Below, piece by piece: positions 1-10,102 of a stretch of DNA of 64,000 nucleotides (its first letter is position 1; each line of letters opens with the position of its first letter). Position numbers and translations under genes: made by a program. A model generated the notes under the pieces. It saw only the letters and a program-made list of their open reading frames with translations, did not search any database and was not told the DNA's origin. This DNA comes from Candidatus Enterococcus wittei (GTDB lineage: Bacteria > Bacillota > Bacilli > Lactobacillales > Enterococcaceae), in the NCBI RefSeq assembly GCF_002140175.1, contig NZ_NGMO01000002.1, positions 638,619 through 702,618 of the forward strand, written 5' to 3'.

Positions 1-170
1 TTTGTAAGGTATTGTTTTTAATAGTCCATACTTCAAACAACAACAAACTTGATTCACTTTGATTTTAACACTTATTTACTTATAGGTGTAGGGATCCAGA
101 TTTTTTTTCAGTACTTTTAAAAATTAATTGTTCAAAAGACAGAATAATATAAGTTTACCACCTTACATAA

Positions 171-1352
<1,182 letters not shown>

Positions 1353-1376
1353 TTAATGATTAAAGGTTGCGTAACA

Positions 1377-2294
1377 TTAAGGATAAATATGTTTAGATAG
1401 GTAACGGTCAGCGGCGTCTGGAAAAATGGTTACAACCCTCTGTCCTTGTGGTAAACGTTGGATTTCTTTTAAAGCTGCTGCAAATGCGGCACCACTGGAA
1501 CTACCGACCAGTAGGGCTTGATTTTTTGCCAACTGACGTGTAAAGTCAAACCCTTCTTGATCTGAAATGGTTTCAAACTGATCAATCGTAAGAGAGGATA
1601 AAAAAGGTGGGACAAATTCGACACCAATTCCTTCAATCTCATGAGAATGGGAAGGACCACCATTTAAGATCGATCCTTCTGGTTCGACACCGATTAATCG
1701 TATATCCGGTAGTTGTTCTTTTAAAAAAGTAGCGGTTCCCGCAAACGTTCCACCACTACCAATACCAGCGACAAAACTATCAATAGAGCCATTTAATTCC
1801 TGAAACAATTCTGAGCCTAGGGTATGATAATAGGCAGCAGGATTATCAGGATTTTCAAATTGTAAAGGTAAGTAGCTATTTTCGATTTCAGCAGCGAGTA
1901 TTTTGCTTTTCTCAATGGCTCCTTTTATTCCATCTTCACTAGGGGTATGGATGATAGTGGCTCCTAAAGCCTTCATCAATTGTTGTTTTTCAATACTAAA
2001 TTTTTCTGGTACTACAAAAATGGTTTTTAATTGGTATTTTAAAGCCGATAATGCAAGGCCAATCCCAGTATTTCCAGCAGTAGGTTCAATGATCACTGTA
2101 TCTTTAGTTATTTTTCCAGATGCAAACCCATTAAGTAATAAATAGTGTCCTAATCGGTCTTTGATACTGCCTCCCGGATTCAAATATTCTAGTTTTGCAT
2201 AAATAGTTGACCCTTTAGGCATGGGATAATCTTTAGCAGTAAATTGATAAAGGGGTGTCTGACCGATAGCTTCGGTAATCGACGTGATGATCAT
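1377..2294 (-). CDS. mccA: Cystathionine beta-synthase / cysteine synthase family protein (MccA-like)
   Basis: A 305-residue fold-type II PLP enzyme. Visible motifs are GGSIKDRLG around the PLP lysine, EPTAGNTGIGLA for substrate binding and the GIGSGGTFAGT phosphate loop. In B. subtilis MccA condenses O-acetylserine with homocysteine to cystathionine, which MccB then cleaves; the adjacent mccB-like gene supports that role over plain cysteine synthase. The reading frame extends upstream to 2339, but AGGAGG at 2302-2307 fixes the ATG at 2294 (residues MIITSITEAIGQTP); the upstream extension overlaps the leader terminator. Expression is probably set by the cysteine-codon leader at 2415-2510 and the terminator just upstream of this ribosome site. 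Confidence 0.85.
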   Translation of the reverse strand: MIITSITEAIGQTPLYQFTAKDYPMPKGSTIYAKLEYLNPGGSIKDRLGHYLLLNGFASGKITKDTVIIEPTAGNTGIGLALSALKYQLKTIFVVPEKFSIEKQQLMKALGATIIHTPSEDGIKGAIEKSKILAAEIENSYLPLQFENPDNPAAYYHTLGSELFQELNGSIDSFVAGIGSGGTFAGTATFLKEQLPDIRLIGVEPEGSILNGGPSHSHEIEGIGVEFVPPFLSSLTIDQFETISDQEGFDFTRQLAKNQALLVGSSSGAAFAAALKEIQRLPQGQRVVTIFPDAADRYLSKHIYP

Positions 2295-2315
2295 GGCATA
2301 ACCTCCTGAAAGTAA

Positions 2316-2348
2316 AATAAAAAGGAGCCGACTATTCAATCAGCTCCT
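2316..2348 (-). terminator. Leader terminator (putative attenuator) upstream of mccA
   Basis: Read on the minus strand, AGGAGCTGA and TCGGCTCCT form a 9-bp stem with one G-U type pair around an 8-base loop, followed by a T-rich tract. It sits between the cysteine leader peptide and the mccA ribosome site, where it would stop transcription before the structural genes. That position is characteristic of an attenuator. Confidence 0.75.
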
Positions 2349-2370
2349 CAAAAATCATAAAATAAACGAA

Positions 2371-2412
2371 AGCGAACGAAGGACTTTCAAAAAGAATGAC
2401 ACTTCGTTTGCT
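2371..2412 (-). promoter_or_regulatory. Leader hairpin between cysteine leader peptide and terminator
   Basis: On the minus strand AGCAAACGAAG (2402-2412) and CTTCGTTCGCT (2371-2381) are complementary over 11 positions with one mismatch. The first arm starts three bases after the leader-peptide stop, so a ribosome at the stop would cover it. The second arm contains TCCTT-like sequence that could pair weakly with the GAGGA of the terminator. This is compatible with an attenuation switch, but I cannot assign which fold is antiterminating. Confidence 0.5.
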
Positions 2413-2414
2413 AT

Positions 2415-2510
2415 TTATGAAGGGCAATCAATAGACATGACAAATAGTATGCTGTTTTTACACACCATACAACAACAATCATTCATCTGTTTTAAATAAT
2501 TGACTGTCAT
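2415..2510 (-). CDS. Cysteine-rich leader peptide, 31 residues, upstream of mccAB
   Basis: An ATG at 2510 opens a 31-codon frame ending in TAA, with a good ribosome site (GGAGGAG, 5-6 bases upstream). The peptide holds three consecutive cysteine codons, a fourth three codons later (NDCCCMVC) and a fifth near its end, against a background where cysteine is rare. It lies in the 5' leader of the cysteine-forming mccAB pair, after a promoter and before a terminator. The likely role is a sensor of charged tRNA-Cys by ribosome stalling, with no function for the peptide itself. The reading frame, ribosome site and terminator are seen directly; the regulatory function is inferred. Confidence 0.75.
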   Translation of the reverse strand: MTVNYLKQMNDCCCMVCKNSILFVMSIDCPS

Positions 2511-2539
2511 GTTTACTCCTCCAAACGATAATTTCATTA

Positions 2540-2568
2540 AAAATAGCATGAATAAACTAGAAAGTCAA
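2540..2568 (-). promoter_or_regulatory. Promoter of the mccAB leader transcript
   Basis: On the minus strand TTGACT (2563-2568) and TATTTT (2540-2545) are separated by 17 bases, a good vegetative promoter. Transcription would begin near 2533, about 23 bases before the cysteine leader peptide start codon. Confidence 0.6.
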
Positions 2569-2661
2569 AGACTAAAATTCAAAAAGTGAGAATATCCTAG
2601 TTTTCTAAGCGGTTGTCTGATACAATAAGGTTGATTATGATAAAGAAAAGGAGCAAAAATA

Positions 2662-3225
2662 ATGATCTCAGCAAGTGATTTAAAAGCCGGTATGACTTTT
2701 GTTCAAGACGGCAAATTAATTAAAGTTTTAGATGCGAGTCATCACAAACCTGGTAAAGGAAATACAGTCATGCGCATGAAACTGAAAGATGTGCGTACTG
2801 GAGCTACTTATGATACAACTTTCAGACCAGAAGAAAAATTTGAAAAAGCACATATCGACACAAAAGCCGTTCAGTATTTATATACAATGGACGATACAGC
2901 GTTCTTTATGGATCTTGAAACATATGAACAATATGAAATCCCTGTAGAAACTGTAGAAGAAGAAATGAAATATATCTTAGAAAATATGGAAGTGAAGATC
3001 CAATTCTTTGGTAGTGAAGTAATCGGTGTCCAACTACCAACAACAGTCGTATTACGTGTGGTTGAAACACAGCCATCAATCAAAGGTGCGACAGTTACTG
3101 GTTCTGGAAAACCTGCGACAATGGAAACTGGTTTAGTTGTCAATGTTCCAGACTTTATTGAAGCTGATGAATTATTAGAAATCAACACTGCAGAAGGTTC
3201 ATATGTGAAACGCGCATCAAAATAA
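2662..3225 (+). CDS. efp: Translation elongation factor P
   Basis: A 187-residue protein with the three-domain EF-P arrangement. It begins [19 protein letters not shown], has the loop HHKPGKGN that carries the modifiable lysine at about residue 32, and ends in the family's SYVKRASK tail. EF-P binds ribosomes stalled at proline stretches and stimulates peptide bond formation. The start is preceded by AAAGGAG with 8 bases spacing. It stands alone, divergent from mccAB and closed by a strong terminator. Confidence 0.97.
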   Translation: MISASDLKAGMTFVQDGKLIKVLDASHHKPGKGNTVMRMKLKDVRTGATYDTTFRPEEKFEKAHIDTKAVQYLYTMDDTAFFMDLETYEQYEIPVETVEEEMKYILENMEVKIQFFGSEVIGVQLPTTVVLRVVETQPSIKGATVTGSGKPATMETGLVVNVPDFIEADELLEINTAEGSYVKRASK

Positions 3226-3259
3226 TTTTCTAATAGAAAAGGAATCTCCTTTTCATTTG

Positions 3260-3306
3260 AAAAAGCACCCTTGCAAAACAATGTGTTTTGTAAGGGTGCT
3301 TTTTGT
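3260..3306 (+). terminator. Bidirectional terminator between efp and ebpR
   Basis: AAAAAGCACCCTTGCAAAACA and its near-perfect complement flank an ATG loop, followed by TTTTTG and preceded on the other strand by a T run. It can end both efp (+) and the convergent regulator gene (-). Confidence 0.9.
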
Positions 3307-3316
3307 TTGTAAATTT

Positions 3317-4816
3317 TTATACATGTTTTGTCAAATTCAGCAATTTTGCATGATGTGCTTCTAAAAGTTCTTGATAAAGCTCAGTTTCAAAATTACCGTA
3401 ACGACTAAAATCCAATACAGTATATTTTGAAGATTCAAGCCCTTCAGGTATCAATAAGGGAGAACCTAAGATCAAGAAATCGTATTCTTTAGTAATCGGC
3501 ATGGTGATTCGCTCGATATCGACAAAAGGAATTTTTTCTCCTAGATTTAAGATTTCAGAAGAGATCAAATGTTCCGATACGTTAACGAAACCAACTTTTA
3601 GTTTGTAATTATCTTCAATCTGAGAATAGTGAGGGTAAAGTAAGCATGCTTGGATAAACGAAAGTTCTTTGACACATGGTTTGAGCCAAGTGTACTTTTT
3701 TCGATTGGCTACTTTTTTCCAATACCCTTCGATCTTGTTCGTCAAAATACGTAGGAGTGGGTATTTCACTTCAATATAAGAAGAAATAAACAGCGTTGTC
3801 AAAGGAATATTTTGTTTGAATAAACTAAAATTCAAGATTGAAAGATAAATGTTTAGATAAAGAGCAGGCTCATGCTCAAAGTCAAAGGAAGCAATATATT
3901 TTTGACAATGTTCATCAAAATCCTCTAGTAGCGGTTTGATTTCGTTTGTTGGTCGATCATAAGCATGACGAACGAGTGGCAGATTGATATTCTGATTTGA
4001 AGATAGCAATGGCCAATAGTAAAACAAATAGAATAACGAATTCACTTCAAGGATGTCTAAAGGAAGTGACGCAATTTCAAAAAAATCATAAAAGAAATCA
4101 AGACTTGTTTCACTTGGGATAAACGAATCAGAGGAGCATTCGTAAATATCTGTTGGATGGCCGCTTTTCATTCGCAATAAACTGATGATGCAATGCAACT
4201 TTGCTTGTTTTTTTCCAATCTCAAATCGATTTTTTAAATCATTTCCTTCATGTTTATAGATCAATTGTTCGATCTCCGTGCTAAAAGCTACGTCATTTAA
4301 ACTTTCCCCTAAAGAAACAAACCAGAAAAAGTTGAAAAAGATGATGCGGATCAGCATCTCAGAACCATTCAGAGTGAGATTCGAGAGGTTTAAAGTGATC
4401 TGATAATCCTTTAAATATTCAGCGAGTTTTTTTGTTTGACGGAAACAAGTTGATCGACTGATAAAATTTCGGCTACAAAAAGATGCTAGATCAGTATCTT
4501 TCTCGGTTAAGATACTGATCAACAATTTATAAGGAACACTTTCTGTTGAAAGAAAATTTTGGTATTGCATATATTGGATTAGTTGGTCATTGATACACAA
4601 CTTATTTTTATTTGTTAGAAGTTGAATATGATTGATTTTTTCTAAATCTTCTTGAATAGAAAAAAGTATTTTTTTTAAGCGTGCGAGACTTAAATAACTA
4701 TCTAAATTCTCGCGTAGATTATCAAGAATATATTCGCCTGGCGGTAGTATCAATAACTTTCCATAAACGTTTAACTTCATTCTTGAATGTTCATCTAATA
4801 AGATCTTTTCGATCAA
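3317..4816 (-). CDS. ebpR: Mga/AtxA-family transcriptional regulator of the pilus operon (EbpR-like)
   Basis: A 499-residue protein with the layout of Mga-type regulators: N-terminal winged-helix region (a helix-turn-helix is recognisable around residues 95-135, ending SFCSRNFISRSTCFRQTKKLAEYL), a central PRD-like helical region and a C-terminal EIIB-like part (KVGFVNVSEHLIS, ending YDFLILGSPLLI). It is divergent from ebpA, the position of EbpR in enterococci, where it activates the pilus genes. The start is a TTG: AAGGAG at 4825-4830 lies 8 bases upstream and no ATG in frame is better placed. The assignment rests on family features plus location. Confidence 0.82.
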   Translation of the reverse strand: MIEKILLDEHSRMKLNVYGKLLILPPGEYILDNLRENLDSYLSLARLKKILFSIQEDLEKINHIQLLTNKNKLCINDQLIQYMQYQNFLSTESVPYKLLISILTEKDTDLASFCSRNFISRSTCFRQTKKLAEYLKDYQITLNLSNLTLNGSEMLIRIIFFNFFWFVSLGESLNDVAFSTEIEQLIYKHEGNDLKNRFEIGKKQAKLHCIISLLRMKSGHPTDIYECSSDSFIPSETSLDFFYDFFEIASLPLDILEVNSLFYLFYYWPLLSSNQNINLPLVRHAYDRPTNEIKPLLEDFDEHCQKYIASFDFEHEPALYLNIYLSILNFSLFKQNIPLTTLFISSYIEVKYPLLRILTNKIEGYWKKVANRKKYTWLKPCVKELSFIQACLLYPHYSQIEDNYKLKVGFVNVSEHLISSEILNLGEKIPFVDIERITMPITKEYDFLILGSPLLIPEGLESSKYTVLDFSRYGNFETELYQELLEAHHAKLLNLTKHV

Positions 4817-5165
4817 TATGTCATCTCCTTTGGCATTTTTTTTATTATCACCTTATATATATTCTTTTGTAAATAGTCGTTTCAAATTTTTTTTTATTCT
4901 CAATGAAGGAAGAAATAAATAAAGAGAAGCTATTTCAAAGTTATAGTTCTCTGTTAGTTATATTTGAAAAAATATAAATGTAAACTCTTTAAAATAACGT
5001 TTATTTTAATTTTTTCTTTTTATTAAACGTCCGAAAAGAGGTAAAAATAACTTTAAAACTTTATTTAGATACAAAAATGAAGAAAATGAGAAAAAATAGT
5101 GATTTATTTCTTTTTTTTATATTATCTAATTGAATTTTAAAGTTTTTTTAAGGAGGGATACATAA
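4817..5165. other. ebpR-ebpA divergent intergenic region
   Basis: About 350 very AT-rich bases with no credible gene. It must hold the ebpA promoter and the regulator's binding site. I can point only to a near-palindrome around 4993-5009 (AAAATAACGTTTATTTT) and an AT-rich TATATTAT at about 5118; neither is assignable. The ebpA ribosome site AAGGAGGG lies at 5150-5157. Confidence 0.6.
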
Positions 5166-8100
5166 ATGAAAAGAAAATCATCAATTTTTGTTCTTTGTTT
5201 AGTAGGTATATTTTCTTTCTTTTATGGTTGCTTTCAACAAATAAATGCTGTGCAAGCAAAAGAGGATACACCAATAGTAGTAATGAAAAATGATTACGGT
5301 GAGGTGAGTCTCCTTCAGACAGCTGATCAAGTACAATTCAATTATCGTGTACTTGAAAATACAAAAGGAAGGCGGTTTTTATTTCAACTATATGAAGTAG
5401 AAGATTCTGAGAGAACCTTTGTGGGAACTCTAAATGAGAAATCGATTGCTTATGTAGACACAGACAACAAAAAATGGTTTACGACAGCATTCAGCAAAGA
5501 AATGGTCGAAAAAGAATGGACTGTTTCTTTGCCAAAAGATAGGAAACAATTACAACTAGAGATTCAGGTAGAAGAAGAACCAGATCAATTATTATTGCCT
5601 GAGGCGGAGACTTTTCTCTTATCTCTAGAGCCAAAAATACCAGAAAGTGAACAAGAAAATGCTGTAAAAGATATCGTTACAACAGAATCAACAACAAAAG
5701 AAACATCGACAGAAGTATCAAAAGAAGCAACAACCGAAACATCAACAAAAGCTTCAATCACAGAAGAAACATCAACCACACAAGAAACATCCTCTACAGA
5801 AGAAAAGGAATCGAATGATTCGTCTGTCTTTCGTCCTTTTGATCTACCAATTCTAGCAAGCCAATCATTGCCAAAAACCGTATTACCATTGATTGCTCCA
5901 ACGTATACGACAAATGATACAGGTACTTTTCCAAGTGCAGCATGGCAGCCTGAAGGAAATCAAAACGTCATCAATCATCAAGGAAATGTAAATGGTGGAG
6001 AACAGTGGGATGGTATCGAGTCTTGGGATGGTAATCCTAAAAATAAAGAGACCTCTTACATTGAATATGGTGGTCAAAAAACGAACGCAGATTATGCGAT
6101 CCGAAAATTTGCAAAAGAAACAGCTACACCTGGACTATTTGATTTATATTTGAATATTCGAGGGAACACCCAAAAACAAGTCACTCCATTAGATGTCGTA
6201 TTGGTAGTGGACTGGTCAGGCAGTATGAATGAGCAAGGCCGTATCGCAGAAGTGAAAGATGGGATCAACCGCTTTGTCGATACGTTAGAAGAAAGTGGGA
6301 TATCAGACAAAATCAATATGGGCTATGTAGGCTATTCAAGTAAAGGGAGAGGTTACACAAATGGTGTATTACCATTAACGAGTTTTGATTCTATCAAAGA
6401 ACAATTCAAAACCTTCACGCCTTCTACTACACGTGGTGGAACATTTACACAACAAGCATTGCGTGATGCAGGAGATCTATTAGCAGAAAAAAATGGCCAC
6501 AAAAAAATCCTCGTTTTATTAACGGATGGCGTGCCTACTTATTCTTATCACGTGGAGAGTATCCAAACAGAAGCCGATGGCCTTAATTATGGAATAACCT
6601 TTACTGGTGACGTGGAAGGACGAGGGGATACATCAACATTTCGCTCTTATTCTGTAGAAGATCAAAATCATCGACTACAGGAAAATAACTCTACATTTAC
6701 AGCCACTATGGGAGAGGCTATCGCTTTAAAAAAAGCTGGAATTGAAATCCATGGATTAGGAATCCAGCTTCAATCAGACTTGCCTGCAAGACTCTCAAAA
6801 AATGAGGTTGAACAACGCATGCGTAAAATGGTTTCTTCAAGTGAAGAAGGAACATTGTACTATGAGTCAGCGGATCAAGCTTCAGACATCTCAGATTATT
6901 TGGCAAGACAAGCGATCCAGCTTTCGGGAACAGTAGTGAATGGGAAAATCACTGACCCAATCATCGATCCTTTTGTTTATCAAACAGGTAGTGCGACGGT
7001 TAAAAGTGTTGGTTCTTTACCTGTGTCTATTGATCCAGTTCTGACTGTCGAAGGTCAGACATTGAATGTGGACCAAATTTATTTGGAAAAAGGACAAGAG
7101 ATCCAACTCCATTATCAAGTGAGAATACAAACAGAAGATAAGACATTCCAACCAGAAAAATGGTATCAGATGAATGGGAAAACTACGTTCCAACCAACAG
7201 AAGCTCCAGAAATGATCGCAGAATTTGGCGTTCCTTCTGCGAAAGCTCTTGGAGTGAGTTTGAGCTTTACGAAAGAATGGGAAGAATTCGACCATGATGT
7301 GACGAATCGTCCGGATCAAGTCATCTATGAAATCAATCGCAAAAATACGACAGGAGCGAATAGTTGGCAAACCGGTTATTTGAAACTGACAAAACCTGAA
7401 GGCGATGCAGTAGATAAATGGCAAAGAAAAGAAGTAACGCAGCTTTCAGAAGTAGCAACTGGAAATTATCAAGAAACATTGAACTTACCAGCCTACAATA
7501 ATCAAGGTGGATCTTTTGAGTATGACGCAGTGAAAGAGTTACCTGTTTCAGGTTATGAATCAGAAAAAGTCGATTCAACGACTTGGCGGAATAAGAAACA
7601 ATTCATCCCATTAGATTTGAATGTGACAAAACGATCTTCTTCAGGCAATACTCTTTTAAAAGGAGCGGTATTTAAAGTAACTGGAAAAGACACAGATGTC
7701 ACATTAGTTGACCATGAAGACGGTACGTACTCACTACCAGAAGATGTTCGCTTAGCAAAAGGTGCAACTTATACACTGACAGAAAACAATGCACCTAAAG
7801 GACATGAACTTTCCGAAAAACATACTTGGAAAATCGTGATTTCAGAAGAAGGAAAAGTGACGATCGATGAAAAGGCGCAATCTGTATCCAATCAAACGAT
7901 CCAATTGACGATTGAAAATCCTTTCTCAGAAATTCCAATCGCGATCCGTAAATATACGGTACAAGTAGGTAAGGAAGTGAACTTGAAGGGAGCTACATTT
8001 GCGTTACAACGCAAAGATGAAACAGGAAGTTATCAAACGATTGAAGAACAAGTAACGGCTGAATCTGGTCTTGCTTCATTTACAGTCGAAACAGCCGGTG

Positions 8101-8702
8101 GCTATCGTATGGTAGAAGTGGCAGGTCCCGCAGGGTATGACACTGTTCCTGGAAACTATGAATTCCAAATTGATCCTTATGGGGAAATTTCATATGATGG
8201 ACAGAATGTGGATAACACAGACGTATGGACATTGACCCATAGGAATCATTTAAAAGCCTTTAATTTGACTGTGAGCAAAGAAACAGAAGAAGGTCAGCCC
8301 TTAAAAGGAGCATCTTTTACATTAAAAGGGGAAGACGTTTCTATCCAATTGCCAGAAGACGAAACAGCAACAGATACGTTTGTTTTTGAAAATTTAAAAC
8401 CTGGAACTTACACATTAGAGGAAACAGATACCCCTGAAGGTTATCAAGGATTGAAAGAAGCATTGACCATCGTGATCAAAGAAGATGGTACGGCAACAGT
8501 GGATAACCAACTATTAGAAGTAAAACTAGTGGAAGGTGAAAAAAATAATCAACTTCGCTTGACGGTTACAAACAAGGCCAAAGTACCCTTACCAGAAACA
8601 GGTGGTTCTGGACGCTTAGGATTTTATTTCTTTGGTTTTAATGCAGTAGTATCATTGCCCATCTATGCATTACTGAATAAAAGAGGAGGGGTAAAAGAAT
8701 GA
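5166..8702 (+). CDS. ebpA: Pilus tip adhesin with von Willebrand A domain (EbpA-like)
   Basis: A 1178-residue surface protein. It has a signal peptide (about residues 1-33, cleavage after AVQA), a Ser/Thr/Glu-rich linker (about 165-215), then a von Willebrand A domain with the metal-binding DWSGS motif starting near residue 348 and a LLTDGVP strand. Two or more Cna-B-like domains follow (repeated LKGAxFxL ... YTLxE patterns at about 820-1130). The sorting signal LPETGG is at 1142-1147, followed by a hydrophobic stretch and a basic tail. EbpA is the pilus tip subunit involved in host attachment and biofilm. Its stop overlaps the ebpB start by four bases. Confidence 0.92.
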   Translation: MKRKSSIFVLCLVGIFSFFYGCFQQINAVQAKEDTPIVVMKNDYGEVSLLQTADQVQFNYRVLENTKGRRFLFQLYEVEDSERTFVGTLNEKSIAYVDTDNKKWFTTAFSKEMVEKEWTVSLPKDRKQLQLEIQVEEEPDQLLLPEAETFLLSLEPKIPESEQENAVKDIVTTESTTKETSTEVSKEATTETSTKASITEETSTTQETSSTEEKESNDSSVFRPFDLPILASQSLPKTVLPLIAPTYTTNDTGTFPSAAWQPEGNQNVINHQGNVNGGEQWDGIESWDGNPKNKETSYIEYGGQKTNADYAIRKFAKETATPGLFDLYLNIRGNTQKQVTPLDVVLVVDWSGSMNEQGRIAEVKDGINRFVDTLEESGISDKINMGYVGYSSKGRGYTNGVLPLTSFDSIKEQFKTFTPSTTRGGTFTQQALRDAGDLLAEKNGHKKILVLLTDGVPTYSYHVESIQTEADGLNYGITFTGDVEGRGDTSTFRSYSVEDQNHRLQENNSTFTATMGEAIALKKAGIEIHGLGIQLQSDLPARLSKNEVEQRMRKMVSSSEEGTLYYESADQASDISDYLARQAIQLSGTVVNGKITDPIIDPFVYQTGSATVKSVGSLPVSIDPVLTVEGQTLNVDQIYLEKGQEIQLHYQVRIQTEDKTFQPEKWYQMNGKTTFQPTEAPEMIAEFGVPSAKALGVSLSFTKEWEEFDHDVTNRPDQVIYEINRKNTTGANSWQTGYLKLTKPEGDAVDKWQRKEVTQLSEVATGNYQETLNLPAYNNQGGSFEYDAVKELPVSGYESEKVDSTTWRNKKQFIPLDLNVTKRSSSGNTLLKGAVFKVTGKDTDVTLVDHEDGTYSLPEDVRLAKGATYTLTENNAPKGHELSEKHTWKIVISEEGKVTIDEKAQSVSNQTIQLTIENPFSEIPIAIRKYTVQVGKEVNLKGATFALQRKDETGSYQTIEEQVTAESGLASFTVETAGGYRMVEVAGPAGYDTVPGNYEFQIDPYGEISYDGQNVDNTDVWTLTHRNHLKAFNLTVSKETEEGQPLKGASFTLKGEDVSIQLPEDETATDTFVFENLKPGTYTLEETDTPEGYQGLKEALTIVIKEDGTATVDNQLLEVKLVEGEKNNQLRLTVTNKAKVPLPETGGSGRLGFYFFGFNAVVSLPIYALLNKRGGVKE

Positions 8703-10102
8703 AACGAAAGATATGGCTGATCTTGTTCTTACTCCCAATGCTGGTACTCGCTTTTCCTAAAACGAGTCTTGCCCAAAGTGAAGCAATGATCCAATTTAGA
8801 CTGCATAAATTGATAGGAACCAATGAACAATCAGAAAATATAGGAATATTGAATAACGAGCAAGGTATAAATGGTGCAAGCTTTGCAGTTTATGATGTCA
8901 CCAATGCTTTCTATCAGTTACGGGAAAAAGGATTTGATCTAGAAGAAGCGCAACAGATCATTGCAAGACAAGGAACACCGGCTGGTGATTTCATCATGGA
9001 AAAAATCACGAGAACTGTCGATAACGAAGAAGGTGTGGCGGTCTTTGATTTACCTGAAAAAGAACAGGAAAAAGATAAAGTGTATTTATTCGTTGAAACG
9101 AGTGAAGGGCTACCTGATTCAGATCCTACCCAAAATATGGTTGTAGTATTACCTATTTATGACGAAAAAGGTCAGAAACAAACAACGGTCCATTTGTATC
9201 CTAAAACAACACAGCCTAGCTCTTCATTAGTATTTGAAAAAAAACTAGCGGAAAAGGTAGATAATTTTTCAATCGGAGATACGATCCGCTATAGTTTGAA
9301 ATTACAATTGCCTGATCGACTCTCAAATGAAGAAACATGTGTCATCAGTGACCATGCGGATCAAGAACTAGCTTTTTTACCAGCAACATTAGAAGTGTTA
9401 GTAGCTGGAGAAAAAATGCAAGAGTTTACGGTCCATAATCAAGAAAATGGTTTTAGCCTTGTCTTTGCAAAAGACAAGTTAGCTTCGCTAGCAGGTCAAA
9501 CAGTGAATATTAAGTACCAAATGCAACTCAAAAAAGAAGCAATTGCTGATCAGGCAATTTACAACCATGCAATCTTGGATATTGGCGAGGACTCAATAAG
9601 TCAAACAACGCATATCCGCACAGGAGGGAAATGGTTCCAAAAAGTGGCCAGTAATAACGAACAACAGCCATTAGAAGGTGCTGTCTTTTTAGTGAAAAAT
9701 CAAAATGGAGAATACCTTCATTTGATCGATGGCATTTACCATTGGGAGAAAAAGGCTAAAGATGCACTGACACTGACTTCAAATGCGAATGGACTGTTTT
9801 CAGTCAATGGTTTGAAGGATGGCGATTACCAGTTAGAAGAAATCAAAGCACCAGCTGGTTATGTGAAAAACCAATCCTCGATTTCATTTACAGTAAAAAG
9901 CATGTCTTATGCAGTAGATGGTAAACAAAGTGATCCATTGAAAATAGGGAATAAGAAAAAAAGTCAGTCCCTTTTCTTCCCGAAAACAAATGAACAAAAA
10001 GCTGCTTATTTTGTTATTGGAATTGTGATCGTTCTTGGTTGTATCAGTTTATTGATAAAAGAAAGGGAGAAGAACAATGAAACTAAAAATGAACAAAATT
10101 AA
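8699..10102 (+). CDS. ebpB: Minor/anchoring pilin (EbpB-like)
   Basis: A 467-residue secreted pilin with a signal peptide (MKRKIWLILFLLPMLVLAFPKTSLA), the GINGASFAVYDVTNAFY core shared with EbpC, a Cna-B-like module ending in YQLEEIKAPAGY, and a C-terminal hydrophobic segment and charged tail. The sorting motif appears as FPKTN (427-431) rather than LPxTG. In enterococci EbpB is the base subunit transferred to the cell wall by the housekeeping sortase. Translation is coupled to ebpA (ATGA overlap), and the gene overlaps ebpC by 26 bases in another frame. Confidence 0.9.
   Translation: MKRKIWLILFLLPMLVLAFPKTSLAQSEAMIQFRLHKLIGTNEQSENIGILNNEQGINGASFAVYDVTNAFYQLREKGFDLEEAQQIIARQGTPAGDFIMEKITRTVDNEEGVAVFDLPEKEQEKDKVYLFVETSEGLPDSDPTQNMVVVLPIYDEKGQKQTTVHLYPKTTQPSSSLVFEKKLAEKVDNFSIGDTIRYSLKLQLPDRLSNEETCVISDHADQELAFLPATLEVLVAGEKMQEFTVHNQENGFSLVFAKDKLASLAGQTVNIKYQMQLKKEAIADQAIYNHAILDIGEDSISQTTHIRTGGKWFQKVASNNEQQPLEGAVFLVKNQNGEYLHLIDGIYHWEKKAKDALTLTSNANGLFSVNGLKDGDYQLEEIKAPAGYVKNQSSISFTVKSMSYAVDGKQSDPLKIGNKKKSQSLFFPKTNEQKAAYFVIGIVIVLGCISLLIKEREKNNETKNEQN

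Noticed and set aside
2340-2661. T-box or S-box riboswitch upstream of mccA
   Set aside because: No T-box core or S-box landmarks visible; the leader peptide and terminator account for the region.
2871-3281. Minus-strand 136-codon frame opposite efp
   Set aside because: Shadow of a highly conserved gene; no ribosome site and it runs through the efp terminator.
4813-4824. A four-codon micro-ORF (ATG ACA TAT TGA) overlapping the TTG start of ebpR
   Set aside because: Its ATG abuts the Shine-Dalgarno sequence with no spacing, so that site serves the TTG start; initiation at the ATG is unlikely.
7017-7578. Minus-strand frames opposite ebpA
   Set aside because: Shadows of a long, well-supported pilin gene with unrelated composition.
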